Part shown: in pieces, positions 51,233-63,224 of the stretch
How the letters are laid out: each line of letters starts with the position of its first letter
Position numbering within the stretch: the stretch's first letter is position 1
Assembly (NCBI RefSeq): GCF_032854445.1
Contig: NC_088295.1
Coordinates: 12,327,385 to 12,391,384 of the forward strand
Direction: 5' to 3'
Origin: Liolophura sinensis
Taxonomy: Eukaryota; Mollusca; Polyplacophora; Chitonida; Chitonidae
DNA length: 64,000 nucleotides
The notes under the pieces: generated by a model
The model's database searches: none
Seen by the model: only the letters and a program-made list of their open reading frames with translations
What the model was told of the DNA's origin: nothing
Translations under genes and position numbers: made by a program

Positions 51233-54200
51233 CTAAAAAGCAAACACAAAATGGAATTCTCAACTTCTTTTAGATGGAATATCCTTTGTCAGTACATGTA
51301 TACAATACCATACAAATAAAACAATAAGAAAGCATTCAGAGGAGACCGACAGCTTGCCTGATTGAGCAATATCTGCTCTAGCTATTTTACAGCTGAAAGC
51401 TGCGACATATACACAGCCGAATTTCCACAACAACACTTATGAAATACTATTAACTGATTTGAAAAACTGTACAGAGATACATGTAGTAAACTCTGTACAC
51501 TGTAATGCCAGCGTTCACATACGTACATGATTCTATTTGGAATGCAGACAATTACATGTGCTGGTAGTTGTCATCGCATATAGGTATGAATTTTGAATCC
51601 CTCACAGAACAGAATGATATCTATTGTGAAGCAATCTGAGGGAAAGAATAGTAAATAAATATAAAATCTTACATAACACAGAAAATGTACCATGTAACAC
51701 AGTTTAAAACTATGCCTTACCAGTCCATATATTGTCAGTGCAGATGAAAACGCCTTGACAAAGATCAAAATTCAAGGTCTGAAAACTCAGAAGTCTGGCC
51801 AGAGATGTCAGTGTCCTAAATCTGAACTTGAATGTTGTTGACTATGGGTTCAAATTAATACGGCTGTATATTTCCTTCTGAGTAGCTAGAATCCATCTCG
51901 AAGATGACATCGATTTGATATGAATCCCTAGGTTATTTAGGCAAGCTAGACTTGGGTAGGCCATCTTTTACATCACCCACTAAGCCGTACCGGGAGGGTG
52001 GTGAATGGGCTAGGGCAGTAAATCTATTGTTTTTGGTGGATTTAAAGTTATTATTACGTTTCTCAGAAGCCCTCCTGGGTAACATAATGTTCAAACAGGT
52101 CGTAATCTTTATCATTTGGGTCAGTAGCTAAATCTTGACACTTATCCTGTAAGCACACTTACACTTAAGTTTACATGATATGGAAGATGTATGCTACATT
52201 TCATTAAAATAGGTTTAATACTTTAGGTAGAGTTGCATAGACAAAATCTGATTACAAGGAAAGTTTTGGAGGAGATGCATCAACAAAATCGTGTGTACAG
52301 ACAAACAGATAGAAGGAAAGACAAGTTGATTCCAGTTTGCCCCCTGCCCCCAACTTCACTGAGGGTAGTATAAATACTTAATGTCTAAATTATGAACTGA
52401 CTGGGGCATGTCACACAGTCTTACATATGACACAATCACTGCTGGAATGAGAGGCTGTAGTCTGGGTTATGAACTGACTGGGGCATGTCACACAGCCTTA
52501 CCTATGTCACAATCACTGCTGGAATGAGAGGCTGTAGTCTGGGTTATGAACTGACTGGGGCATGTCACACAGCCTTACCTATGTCAAAATCACTCCTGGA
52601 CTGAGAGGCTGTAGTCTGGGTTATGAACTGACTGGGGCATGTCACACAGTCTTACCTATGTCACAATCACCCCTGGACTGAGAGGCTGTAGTCTGGGTTA
52701 TGAACTTACTGGGGCATGTCACACAGCCTTACATATGTCACAATCATTCTTGGACTGAGAGGCTGTAGTCTGGGTTATGAACTGACTGGGGCATGTCACA
52801 CAGCCTTACATATGTCACAATCACTGCTGAACTGAGAGGCTGTAGTCTGGGTTATGAACTTACTGGGGCATGTCACACAGCCTTACCTATGTCACAATCA
52901 CTGCTGGACTGAGAGGCTGTAGTCTGGGTTATGAACTGACTGGGGCATGTCACACAGCCTTACCTATGTCAAAATCACTCCTGGACTGAGAGGCTGTAGT
53001 CTGGGTTATGAACTGACTGGGGCATGTCACACAGCCTTACCTAAGTCACAATCACTGCTGGACTGAGAGGCTGTAGTCTGGGTTATGAACTGACTGGGGC
53101 ATGTCACACAGCCTTACCTATGTCACAATCACTGCTGGACTGAGAGGCTGTAGTCTGGGTTATGAACTGACTGGGGCATGTCACACAGCCTTACCTATGT
53201 CACAATCATTCCTGGACTGAGAGGCTGTAGTCTGGGTTATGAACTGACTGGGGCATGTCACACAGCCTTACCTCTGCCACAATCACTGCTGGACTGAGAG
53301 GCTGTAGTCTGGGTTATGAATTGACTGGGGCATGTCACACAGCCTTATCTATGTCACAATCACTGCTGGACTGAGAGGCTGTAGTCTGGGTTAACTGACT
53401 GGGGCATGTCACACAGCCTGACCTATGTCACAATCACTGCTGAACTAAGAGGCTGTAGTCTGGGTTATGAACTGACTAAAGCATGTCACACAGCCTTACT
53501 TATGTCACAATCACTCCTGGACTGAGAGGCTGTAGTCTGGGTTATGAACTGACTGGGCTATGTCACACAGCCTTACCTATGTCACAATCACTCCTGAACT
53601 GAGAGGCTGTAGTCTGGGTTATGAACTGACTGGGGCATGTCACACAGCCTTACCTATGTCACAATCACTGCTGAACTAAGAGGCTGTAGTCTGGGTTATG
53701 AACTGACTGGGGCATGTCACACAGCCTTACATATGTCACAATCACTCCTGGACTGAGAGACTGTAGTCTGGGTTATGAACTGACTGGGGCATGTCACACA
53801 GCCTTACCTATGTCACAATCACTGCTGAACTGAGAGGCTGTAGTCTGGGTTATGAACTGACTGGGGCATGTCACACAGCCTTACCTATGTCACAATCACT
53901 CCTGGACTGAGAGGCTGTAGTCTGGGTTATGAACTGACTGGGGCATGTCACACAGCCTTACATATGTCACAATCACTGCTGAACTGAAAGGCTGTAGTCT
54001 GGGTTATGAACTGACTGGGGCATGTCACACAGCCTTACCTATGTCACAATCACTCCTGGACTGAGAGGCTGTAGTCTGGGTTATGAACTGACTGGGGCAT
54101 GTCACACAGCTTTACATATGTCACAATCACTCCTGGACTGAGAGGCTGTAGTCTGGGTTATGAACTGACTGAGGCATGTCACACAGCCTTACCTATGTCA

Positions 54201-57200
54201 CAATCACTGCTAGACTGAGAGGCTGTAGTCTGGGTTATGAACTTACTGGGGCATGTCACACAGCCTTACCTATGTCACAATCACTGCTGGACTGAGAGGC
54301 TGTAGTCTGGGTTATGAACTGACTAAAGCATGTCACACAGCCTTACCTATGTCACAATCACTGCTGAACTGAGAGGCTGTAGTCTGGGTTATGAAATGAC
54401 TGGGGCATGTCACACAGCCTTACCTATGTCACAATCACTCCTGGACTGAGAGGCTGTAGTCTGGGTTATAAACTGACTGGGGCCTTTCACACAGCCTTAC
54501 CTATGTCACAATCACTCCTGGACTGAGAGGCTGTAGTCTGGGTTATGAACTGACTGGGGCATGTCACACAGCCTTACCTATGTCACAATCACTCCTGGAC
54601 TGAGAGGCTGTACTCTAGGTTATGAACTGACTGGGGCATGTCACACAGCCTTACCTATGTCACAATCATTCCTGCACTGAGAGGCTGTAGTCTGGGTTAT
54701 GAACTGACTGGGGCATGTCACACAGCCTTACCTATGTCACAATCACTCCTGGACTGAGAGGCTGTAGTCTGGGTTATGAACTGACTGGGGCATGTCACAC
54801 AGCCTTACCTATGTCACAATCACTCCTGGACTGAGAGGCTGTAGTCTGGGTTATGAACTTACTGGGGCATGTCACACAGCCTTACCTATGTCACAATCAT
54901 TCTTGGACTAAGAGGCTGTAGTCTGGGTTGTGAACTTACTGGGGCAGGTCACACAGCCTTACCTATGTCACAATCACTGCTGAACTGAGAGGCTGTAGTC
55001 TGGGTTATGAACTTACTGGGGCATGTCACACAGCCTTACCTATGTCACAATCACTGCTGGACTGAGAGGCTGTAGTCTGGGTTATGAACTGACTGGGGCA
55101 TGTCACACAGCCTTACCTATGTCACAATCACTGCTGGACTGAGAGGCTGTAGTCTGGGTTATGAACTGACTGGGGCATGTCACACAGCCTTACCTATGTC
55201 AAAATCACTCCTGGACTGAGAGGCTGTAGTCTGGGTTATGAACTGACTGGGGCATGTCACACAGCCTTACCTATGTCACAATCACTGCTGGACTGAGAGG
55301 CTGTAGTCTGGGTTATGAACTGACTGGGGCATGTCACACAGCCTTACCTATGTCACAATCACTCCTGGACTGAGAGGCTGTAGTCTGGGTTATGAACTGA
55401 CTGGGGCATGTCACACAGCCTTACCTATGTCACAATCATTCCTGGACTGAGAGGCTGTAGTCTGGGTTATGAACTGACTGGGGCATGTCACACAGCCTTA
55501 CCTATGCCACAATCACTGCTGGACTGAGAGGCTGTAGTCTGGGTTATGAACTGACTGGGGCATGTCACACAGCCTTACCTATGTCACAATCACTGCTGGA
55601 CTGAGAGGCTGTAGTCTGGGTTATAAACTGACTGGGGCATGTCACACAGCCTTACCTATGTCACAATCACTGCTGGACTGACAGGCTGTAGTCTGGGTTA
55701 TAAACTGACTGGGGCATGTCACACAGCCTTACCTATGTCACAATCACTCCTGGACTGAGAGGCTGTAGTCTGGGTTATGAACTGACTGGGGCATGTCACA
55801 CAGCCTTACCTATGTCACAATCACTGCTGGACTGAGAGGCTGTAGTCTGGGTTATGAACTGACTGGGGCATGTCACACAGCCTTACATATGTCACAATCA
55901 CTCCTGGACTGAGAGGCTGTAGTCTGTGTTATGAACCGACTGGGGCATGTCACACAGCTTTACATATGTCACAATCACTCCTGGACTGAGAGGCTGTAGT
56001 CTGGGTTATGAACTGACTGGGGCATGTCAGACAGCCTTACCTATGTCACAATCACTGCTGGACTGAGAGGCTGTAGTCTGGGTTATGAACTGACTGGGGC
56101 ATGTCACACAACCTATGTCACAATCACTGCTGGACTGAGAGGCTGTAGTCTGGGTTATGAACTGACTGGGGCATGTCACACAGCCTTACCTATGTCACGA
56201 TCACTCCTGGACTGATAGGCTGTAGTCTGGGTTATGAACTGACTGGGGCGTGTCACACAGCCTTACCTATGTCACGATCACTCCTGGACTGAGAGGCTGT
56301 AGTCTGGGTTATGAACTTACTGGGGCATGTCACACAGCCTTACATATGTCACAATCACTGCTGGACTGAGAGGCTGTAGTCTGGGTTATGAACTGACTGG
56401 GGCATGTCACACAGCCTTACCTATGTCACAATCACTGCTGGACTGAGTGGCTGTAGTCTGGGTTATGAACTGACTGGGGCCTGTCACACAGCCTTACATA
56501 TGTCACAATCACTCCTGGACTGAGAGGTTGTAGTCTGGGTTATGAACTGACTGGGGCATGTCACACAGCCTTACCTATGTCACAATCACTGCTGGACTGA
56601 GAGGCTGTAGTCTGGGTTATGAACTGACTGGGGCATGTCACACAGCCTTACCTATGCCACAATCATTCCTGGACTGAGAGGCTGTAGTCTGGGTTATGAA
56701 CTGACTGGGGCATGTCACACAGCCTTACCTATGTCACAATCACTGCTGAACTGAGAGGCTGTAGTCTGGGTTATGAACTGACTAAAGCATGTCACACAGC
56801 CTTACTTATGTCACAATCACTCCTGGACTGAGAGGCTGTAGTCTGGGTTATGAACTGACTGGGGCATGTCACACAGCCTTACCTATGTCACAATCACTCC
56901 TGGACTGAGAGGCTGTAGTCTGGGTTATGAACTGACTGGGGCATGTCACACAGCCTTACCTATGTCACAATCACTGCTGGACTAAGAGGCTGTAGTCTGG
57001 GTTATGAACTGACTGGGGCATGTCACACAGCCTTACATATGTCACAATCACTCCTGGACTGAGAGGCTGTTGTCTGGGTTATGAACTGACTGGGGCATGT
57101 CACACAGCCTTACCTATGTCACAATCACTGCTGGACTAAGAGGCTGTAGTCTGGGTTATGAACTGACTGGGGCATGTCACACAGCCTTACATATGTCACA

Positions 57201-60200
57201 ATCACTGCTGGACTGAGAGGCTGTAGTCTGGGTTATGAACTGATTGGGGCATGTCACACAGCCTTACCTATGTCACAATCACTGCTGGACTGAGAGGCTG
57301 TATTCTGGGTTATGAACTGACTGGGGCATGTCACAGCCTTACCTATGTCACAATCACTGCTGGACTGAGAGGCTGTAGTCTGGGTTATGAACTGACTGGG
57401 GCATGTCACACAGCCTTACCTATGTCACAATCACTCCTGGACTGACAGGCTGTAGTCTGGGTTATAAACTGACTGGGGCATGTCACACAGCCTTACCTAT
57501 GTCACAATCACTCCTGGACTGAGAGGCTGTAGTCTGGGTTATGAACTGACTGGGGCATGTCACACAGCCTTACCTATGTCACAATCACTGCTGGACTGAG
57601 AGGCTGTAGTTTGGGTTAGGAATTGACTGGGGCATGTCACACAGCCTTACCTATGTCACAATCACTCCTGGACTGAGAGGCTGTAGTCTGGGTTATGAAC
57701 TGACTGGGGCATGTCACACAGCCTTACCTATGTCACAATCACTCCTGGACTGAGAGGCTGTACTCTGGGTTATGAACTGACTGGGGCATGTCACACAGCC
57801 TTACCTATGTCACAATCACTCCTGGACTGAGAGGCTGTAGTCTGGGTTATGAACTGACTGGGCCATGTCACACAGCCTTACCTATGTCACAATCACTCCT
57901 GGATTGAGAGGCTGTAGTCTGGGTTATGAACTGACTGGGCCATGTCACACAGCCTTACATATGTCACCATCACTGCTGGAACAAGAGGCTGTTGTCTGGG
58001 TTATGAACTGACTGGGCCATGTCACACAGCCTTACATATGTCACAATCACTCCTGGATTGAGAGGCTGTAGTCTGGGTTATGAACTGACTGGGCCATGTC
58101 ACACAGGCTTACATATGTCACAATCACTGCTGGAACGAGAGGCTGTAGTCTGGGTTATGAACTGACTGGGGCATGTCACACAGCCTTACCTATGTCACAA
58201 TCACTGCTGGATTGAGAGGCTGTAGTCTGGGTTATGAACGGACTGGGGCCTTTCACATAGCCTTACCTATGTCACAATCACTGCCGGACTGAGAGGCTGT
58301 AGTCTGGGTTATGAACTGACTGGGGCATGTCACACAGCCTTACATATGTCACAATCACTCCTGGACTGAGAGGCTGTTGTCTGGGTTATGAACTGACTGG
58401 GGCATGTCACACAGCCTTACATATGTCACAATCACTCCTGGACTGAGAGGCTGTTGTCTGGGTTATGAACTGACTGGGGCATGTCACACAGCCTGACCTA
58501 TGTCACAATCACTGCTGGACTGAGAGGCTGTAGTCTGGGTTATGGACTGACTGGGGCATGTCACACAGCCTTACCTATGTCACAATCACTGCTGGACTGA
58601 GAGGCTGTAGTCTGGGTTATGAACTGACTGGGGCATGTCACACAGCCTTACCTATGTCACAATCACTCCTGGACTCAGAGGCTGTATTCTGGGTTATGAA
58701 CTGACTGGGGCATGTCACAGCCTTACCTATGTCACAATCACTCCTGGACTGAGAGGCTGTAGTCTGGGTTATGAACTGACTGGGGCATGTCACACAGCCT
58801 TACCTATGTCACAATCACTCCTGGACTGACAGGCTGTAGTCTGGGTTATAAACTGACTGGGGCATGTCACACAGCCTTACCTATGTCAAAATCACTCCTG
58901 GACTGAGAGGCTGTAGTCTGGGTTATGAACTGACTGGGGCATGTCACACAGCCTTACCTATGTCACAATCACTCCTGGACTGAGAGGCTGTAGTTTGGGT
59001 TAGGAATTGACTGGGGCATGTCACACAGCCTTACCTATGTCACAATCACTCCTGGACTGAGAGGCTGTAGTCTGGGTTATGAACTGACTGGGGCATGTCA
59101 CACAGCCTTACCTATGTCACAATCACTCCTGGACTGAGAGGCTGCACTCTGGGTTATGAACTGACTGGGGCATGTCACACAGCCTTACCTATGTCACAAT
59201 CACTCCTGGACTGAGAGGCTGTAGTCTGGGTTATGAACTGACTGGGCCATGTCACACAGCCTTACCTATGTCACAATCACTCCTGGATTGAGAGGCTGTA
59301 GTCTGGGTTATGAACTGACTGGGCCATGTCACACAGCCTTACATATGTCACCATCACTGCTGGAACGAGAGGCTGTAGTCTGGGTTATGAACTGACTGGG
59401 CCATGTCAGACAGCCTTACATATGTCACAATCACTCCTGGATTGAGGGGCTGTAGTCTGGGTTATGAACTGACTGGGCCATGTCACACAGGCTTACATAT
59501 GTCACAATCACTGCTGGAACGAGAGGCTGTAGTCTGGGTTATGAACTGACTGGGGCATGTCACACAGCCTTACCTATGTCACAATCACTGCTGGATTGAG
59601 AGGCTGTAGTCTGGGTTATGAACTGACTGGGGCCTTTCACATAGCCTTACCTATGTCACAATCACTGCTGAACTGAGAGGCTGTAGTCTGGGTTATGAAC
59701 TGACTGGGACATGTCACACAGCCTTACATATGTCACAATCACTCCTGGACTGAGAGGCTGTAGTCTGTGTTATGAATTGACTGGGGCATGTCACACAGCT
59801 TTACATATGTCACAATCACTCCTGGACTGAGAGGCTGTAGTCTGGGTTATGAACTTACTGGGGCATGTCAGACAGCCTTACCTATGTCACAATCACTGCT
59901 GGACTGAGAGGCTGTAGTCTGGGTTATGAACTGACTGGGGCATGTCACACAGCCTATGTCACAATCACTGCTGGACTGAGAGGCTGTAGTCTGGGTTATG
60001 AACTGACTTGGGCATGTCACACAGCCTTACCTATGTCACGATCACTCCTGGACTGATAGGCTGTAGTCTGGGTTATGAACTGACTGGGGCGTGTCACACA
60101 GCCTTACCTATGTCATGATCACTCCTGGACTGAGAGGCTGTAGCCTGGGTTATGAACTTACTGGGGCATGTCACACAGCCTTACATATGTCACAATCACT

Positions 60201-61563
60201 GCTGGAATGAGAGGCTGTAGTCTGGGTTATGAACTGACTGGGGCATGTCACACAGCCTTACCTATGTCACAATCACTGCTGGACTGAGTGGCTGTAGTCT
60301 GGGTTATGAACTGACTGGGGCCTGTCACACAGCCTTACATATGTCACAATCACTCCTGGACTGAGAGGTTGTAGTCTGGGTTATGAACTGACTGGGGCAT
60401 GTCACACAGCCTTACCTATGTCACAATCACTGCTGGACTGAGAGGCTGTAGTCTGGGTTATGAACTGACTGGGGCATGTCACACAGCCTTACCTATGCCA
60501 CAATCATTCCTGGACAGAGAGGCTGTAGTCTGGGTTATGAACTGACTGGGGCATGTCACACAGCCTTACCTATGTCACAATCACTGCTGAACTGAGAGGC
60601 TGTAGTCTGGGTTATGAACTGACTAAAGCATGTCACACAGCCTTACTTATGTCAATCACTCCTGGACTGAGAGGCTGTAGTCTGGGTTATGAACTGACTG
60701 GGGCATGTCACACAGCCTTACCTATGTCACAATCACTCCTGGACTGAGAGGCTGTAGTCTGGGTTATGAACTGACTGGGGCATGTCACACAGCCTTACCT
60801 ATGTCACAATCACTCCTGGACTGAGAGGCTGTAGTGTGTGTTATGAACTGACTGGGGCATGTCACACAGCCTTACATATGTCACAATCACTCCTGGACTG
60901 AGAGGCTGTAGTCTGGGTTATGAACTTACTGGGGCATGTCAGACAGCCTTACCTATGTCACAATCACTGCCGGACTGAGAGGCTGTAGTCTGGGTTATGA
61001 ACTGACTGGGGCATGTCACACAGCCTATGTCACAATCACTGCTGGACTGAGAGGCTGTAGTCTGGGTTATGAACTGACTGGGGCATGTCACACAGCCTTA
61101 CCTATGTCACGATCACTCCTGGACTGATAGGCTGTAGTCTGGGTTATGAACTGACTGGGGCGTGTCACACAGCCTTACCTATGTCACGATCACTCCTGGA
61201 CTGAGAGGCTGTAGTCTGGGTTATGAACTTACTGGGGCATGTCACACAGCCTTACATATGTCACAATCACTGCTGGACTGAGTGGCTGTAGTCTGGGTTA
61301 TGAACTGACTGGGGACTGTCACACAGCCTTACATATGTCACAATCACTCCTGGACTGAGAGGCTGTAGTCTGGGTTATGAACTGACTGGGGCATGTCACA
61401 CAGCCTTACCTATGTCACAATCACTGCTGGACTGAGAGGCTGTAGTCTGGGTTATGAACTGACTGGGGCATGTCACACAGCCTTACCTATGCCACAATCA
61501 TTCCTGGACTGAGAGGCTGTAGTCTGGGTTATGAACTGACTGGGGCATGTCACACAGCCTTAC
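51233..61563 (-). other. 10.3-kb intron dominated by the 77-bp donor-junction array
   Basis: Phase 1, with donor ATAG/GTAAGG at 61563 and acceptor TTTTTAG at 51233. About 9.2 kb is the 77-bp array. The remaining 51233-52390 is AT-rich unique sequence plus one dispersed-repeat copy (52195-52375). No additional exon with cysteine-repeat spacing was found between the array and the acceptor. Confidence 0.85.
52195..52375 (+). repeat. Dispersed repeat, copy 2
   Basis: It contains TTCATTAAAATAGGT, GGAGATGCATCAACAAAATC, AGTTGATTCCAGTTTGCCCC and a final GAGGGTAGTATAAATA, in the same order and orientation as the copy at 44918-45055. It abuts the left edge of the 77-bp array. Confidence 0.6.
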
Positions 61564-61609
61564 CTATGTCACAATCACTGCTGAACTGAGAGGCTGTAGT
61601 CTGGGTTAT
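52390..61609 (-). repeat. 77-bp splice-donor minisatellite, about 120 copies
   Basis: On the minus strand each unit reads ATAACCCAGACTACAGCCTC, TCAGTCCAGCAGTGATTGTG, ACATAG/GTAAGG, then CTGTGTGACATGCCCCAGTC and AGTTC. The rightmost unit is the real 3' end of the exon at 61564-61731: 46 exon bases (61564-61609) plus 31 intron bases. Almost all units keep GT at the donor. A common variant has ACATAT/GTAAGG, and a few lose the consensus. Length is nearly constant, with occasional 71-75-bp units. Shared variant strings show larger duplicated blocks, such as about 57250-58630 repeated at about 58635-60010. Confidence 0.97.
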
Positions 61610-61731
61610 CCACTCTATTGGACATCTGACGCATTCAGCCTGTGGCATTCCATCTTCCCTGTAACTGCCCCTCTCACATGGAGTACAAGTTTTCGAAGAG
61701 TCTTCAAATTTGTTACCTGCAGGACATTTCT
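61564..61731 (-). CDS. Ephrin-receptor-like/EGF membrane protein, cysteine-repeat exon 3 of those visible
   Basis: A 168-nt symmetrical 1-1 exon encodes one ephrin-receptor-like module: EKCPAGNKFEDSSKTCTPCE, then RGSYREDGMPQAECVRCPIE, ending in FSSDCDI. Cysteine spacing matches the neighbouring repeats, although the usual CP-x-G after the C-x-x-C is CERG here and the second CP-x-G is CPIE. Acceptor is TGTTGAAG, with a weak pyrimidine tract, and donor ATAG/GTAAGG. The last 46 bases founded the 77-bp array filling the next intron. Reading past the donor meets TGA after four codons. Confidence 0.92.
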
Positions 61732-62231
61732 CTTCAACACACAAAGAAAGCATAAACTCAATTCATCTCTTTCATTTGCACACAATAGTTGTAATTATTA
61801 CCTACTCTAAATACACTCAAAAGAAGCCATATTGGAATGTTCAGTTAGTGTTTGATTGATGTGAATTCACATCAGGAATGTACAAAGAATGAAAATCCTG
61901 GCTGATTAAAATATCAAAAAAAGTATGGAACAAAGGTCAGATGAGTTGTTGGCGAAACAAATGTGAAAAAGCTAAGAACATTCACAGTCACAAAAGATTC
62001 ATGGGGAGGGCAGTTTGTGGGGTGCATAACTTATTGGGGTGCCATTTTCTGTGTACTGGCAAGGTTCTCTTGCAATACAAGTGTACTACATAAGCCCGTT
62101 TTCACATAAACTAACATGACAATGGCAAGAACGACCAATGATGTCCCAACATTCATAAAACTGTATCAATTTAAAACTGTGTCAAATCAACACTGCTGAC
62201 AGCACGCATAGCATATTCACGAAAAGCTTAC
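61732..62231 (-). other. Intron between cysteine-repeat exons 2 and 3
   Basis: 500 bp, phase 1, unique sequence with donor GTTG/GTAAGC at 62231. No repeat array. Confidence 0.8.
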
Positions 62232-62390
62232 CAACACACTCAGCATGTGACTTTACTCCCTGCTTGATTGTGGTTTGAGTTTGGGGACAGATCAAACACT
62301 TATCCTGCCACTTCTCAGGCTGGTACATCCCCAAAGGACAGAGCTGACAGGTGTTGGTTTGTGTTCTGTATTGGCCAGGGTGACAGGCAG
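62232..62390 (-). CDS. Ephrin-receptor-like/EGF membrane protein, cysteine-repeat exon 2 of those visible
   Basis: A 159-nt symmetrical 1-1 exon encodes one ephrin-receptor-like module: ACHPGQYRTQTNTCQLCPLG, then MYQPEKWQDKCLICPQTQTT and HAECV. It shows the full C-x-PG-x-Y ... C-x-x-CP-x-G-x-Y-Q ... C-x-x-CP ... C signature. Acceptor is TTCGTAG and donor GTTG/GTAAGC. The frame is intact and contiguous in phase with both neighbours (split codons ACT upstream and GAG downstream). The AAGCTT right after the donor occurs at the next repeat exon's donor too. Confidence 0.93.
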
Positions 62391-63065
62391 CTACGAACAC
62401 AGGAATGAAGACCTCTTATTGATTCTCAGGACACAGAACACAGAAATAAGTCACATGTAAATGGAACTACCATAGAGCATTTCAGGAAAACTTATAGTGT
62501 ACATGCAATAGTTCGATCATAACTGTTGTTCAGGGTCCATGAACAACTATGTGAATTTCTGAAACACGCATTCGTCAGTTCAACATCACACTTTGAAAAC
62601 TGAGAAGTAGGTGACAGTTTTAGCTAGCACGTGTGCGTTTGCTGTCATAACATCGTACAGATGGGGACCTCCGTGACTGAGGCGGTTAGTGTTCAAGGGC
62701 GGTGCAATGGCCCAGGAGCCTATCACCAATGCGGTCTCTGTGTCCAGTTCATCCTGACTTCCTCTTTGGTCGTATGTGGGAAGTTCTGTAACCAACCTAC
62801 GAATGGTAGTGGGTATCCCATGGGCTCTGCCCGGTTTTCTCCCAACTTAATGCTGGCCACTGTCGTATGAGTGAAAAACTCTTCAGTAGTGTGTAAAACC
62901 ACAAATCAAATAAATAAATCCCATGCAGACAGTCTAACCTCTTTGCGGATGGTTCGGTCACCCTTTGTAGATTAAACTGAGGGAAAACTGAAATCAACAC
63001 AAAAATATTAAAATGAAAACAAAAAGATTTGAACACTCCGTTATAAGTTTCGCCCCTTTCCTTAC
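62391..63065 (-). other. Intron carrying an old SINE
   Basis: 675 bp, phase 1, with donor CAGA/GTAAGG at 63065. Contains the SINE at 62659-62923. Confidence 0.8.
62659..62923 (+). mobile_element. tRNA-derived SINE, diverged full-length copy
   Basis: The same family as at 48681: a head GGGGACCTCCGTGACTGAGG with degraded A box, body ATCACCAATGCGGTCTCTGT and GTGGGAAGTTCTGTAACCAA, 3' region TTAATGCTGGCCACTGTCGT and the AAATCAAATAAATAAAT tail. More substitutions than the array copies, so an older insertion. It lies antisense to the host gene. Confidence 0.88.
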
Positions 63066-63224
63066 TCTGACTGCAGTCATCCTGTTGTTTAGATCCCACC
63101 CCCAGAGTGGTGGTATTTTCAGGGCAGGCCTCACAGGTAACGGTCACCCCACCACTACTGTAGTATCCACGGGGACAAAGAGAGCAGGAGCCATCTGATA
63201 TAGCCTCACCAGGGGAGCAGAGTA
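63066..63224 (-). CDS. Ephrin-receptor-like/EGF membrane protein, cysteine-repeat exon 1 of those visible
   Basis: A 159-nt symmetrical 1-1 exon encodes one ephrin-receptor-like module: LCSPGEAISDGSCSLCPRGY, then YSSGGVTVTCEACPENTTTL and DDCSQ. Acceptor is CCACTTTCAG and donor CAGA/GTAAGG. The exon starts with a split codon, so at least one more coding exon lies 5', beyond 63225. I found no further module in 63225-64000. The protein therefore has at least four tandem modules ahead of the EGF and membrane segments. Confidence 0.88.

Noticed and set aside
56024-61127. Repeated open frames of about 64 codons (LTYVTITAGLRGC...GYELTGACH) on the plus strand
   Set aside because: They are antisense readings of the 77-bp donor array, appearing only where short units restore frame.
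52390-61609. CRISPR array
   Set aside because: The repeats are directly contiguous without unique spacers, the host is a eukaryote and the founder unit is an exon junction.
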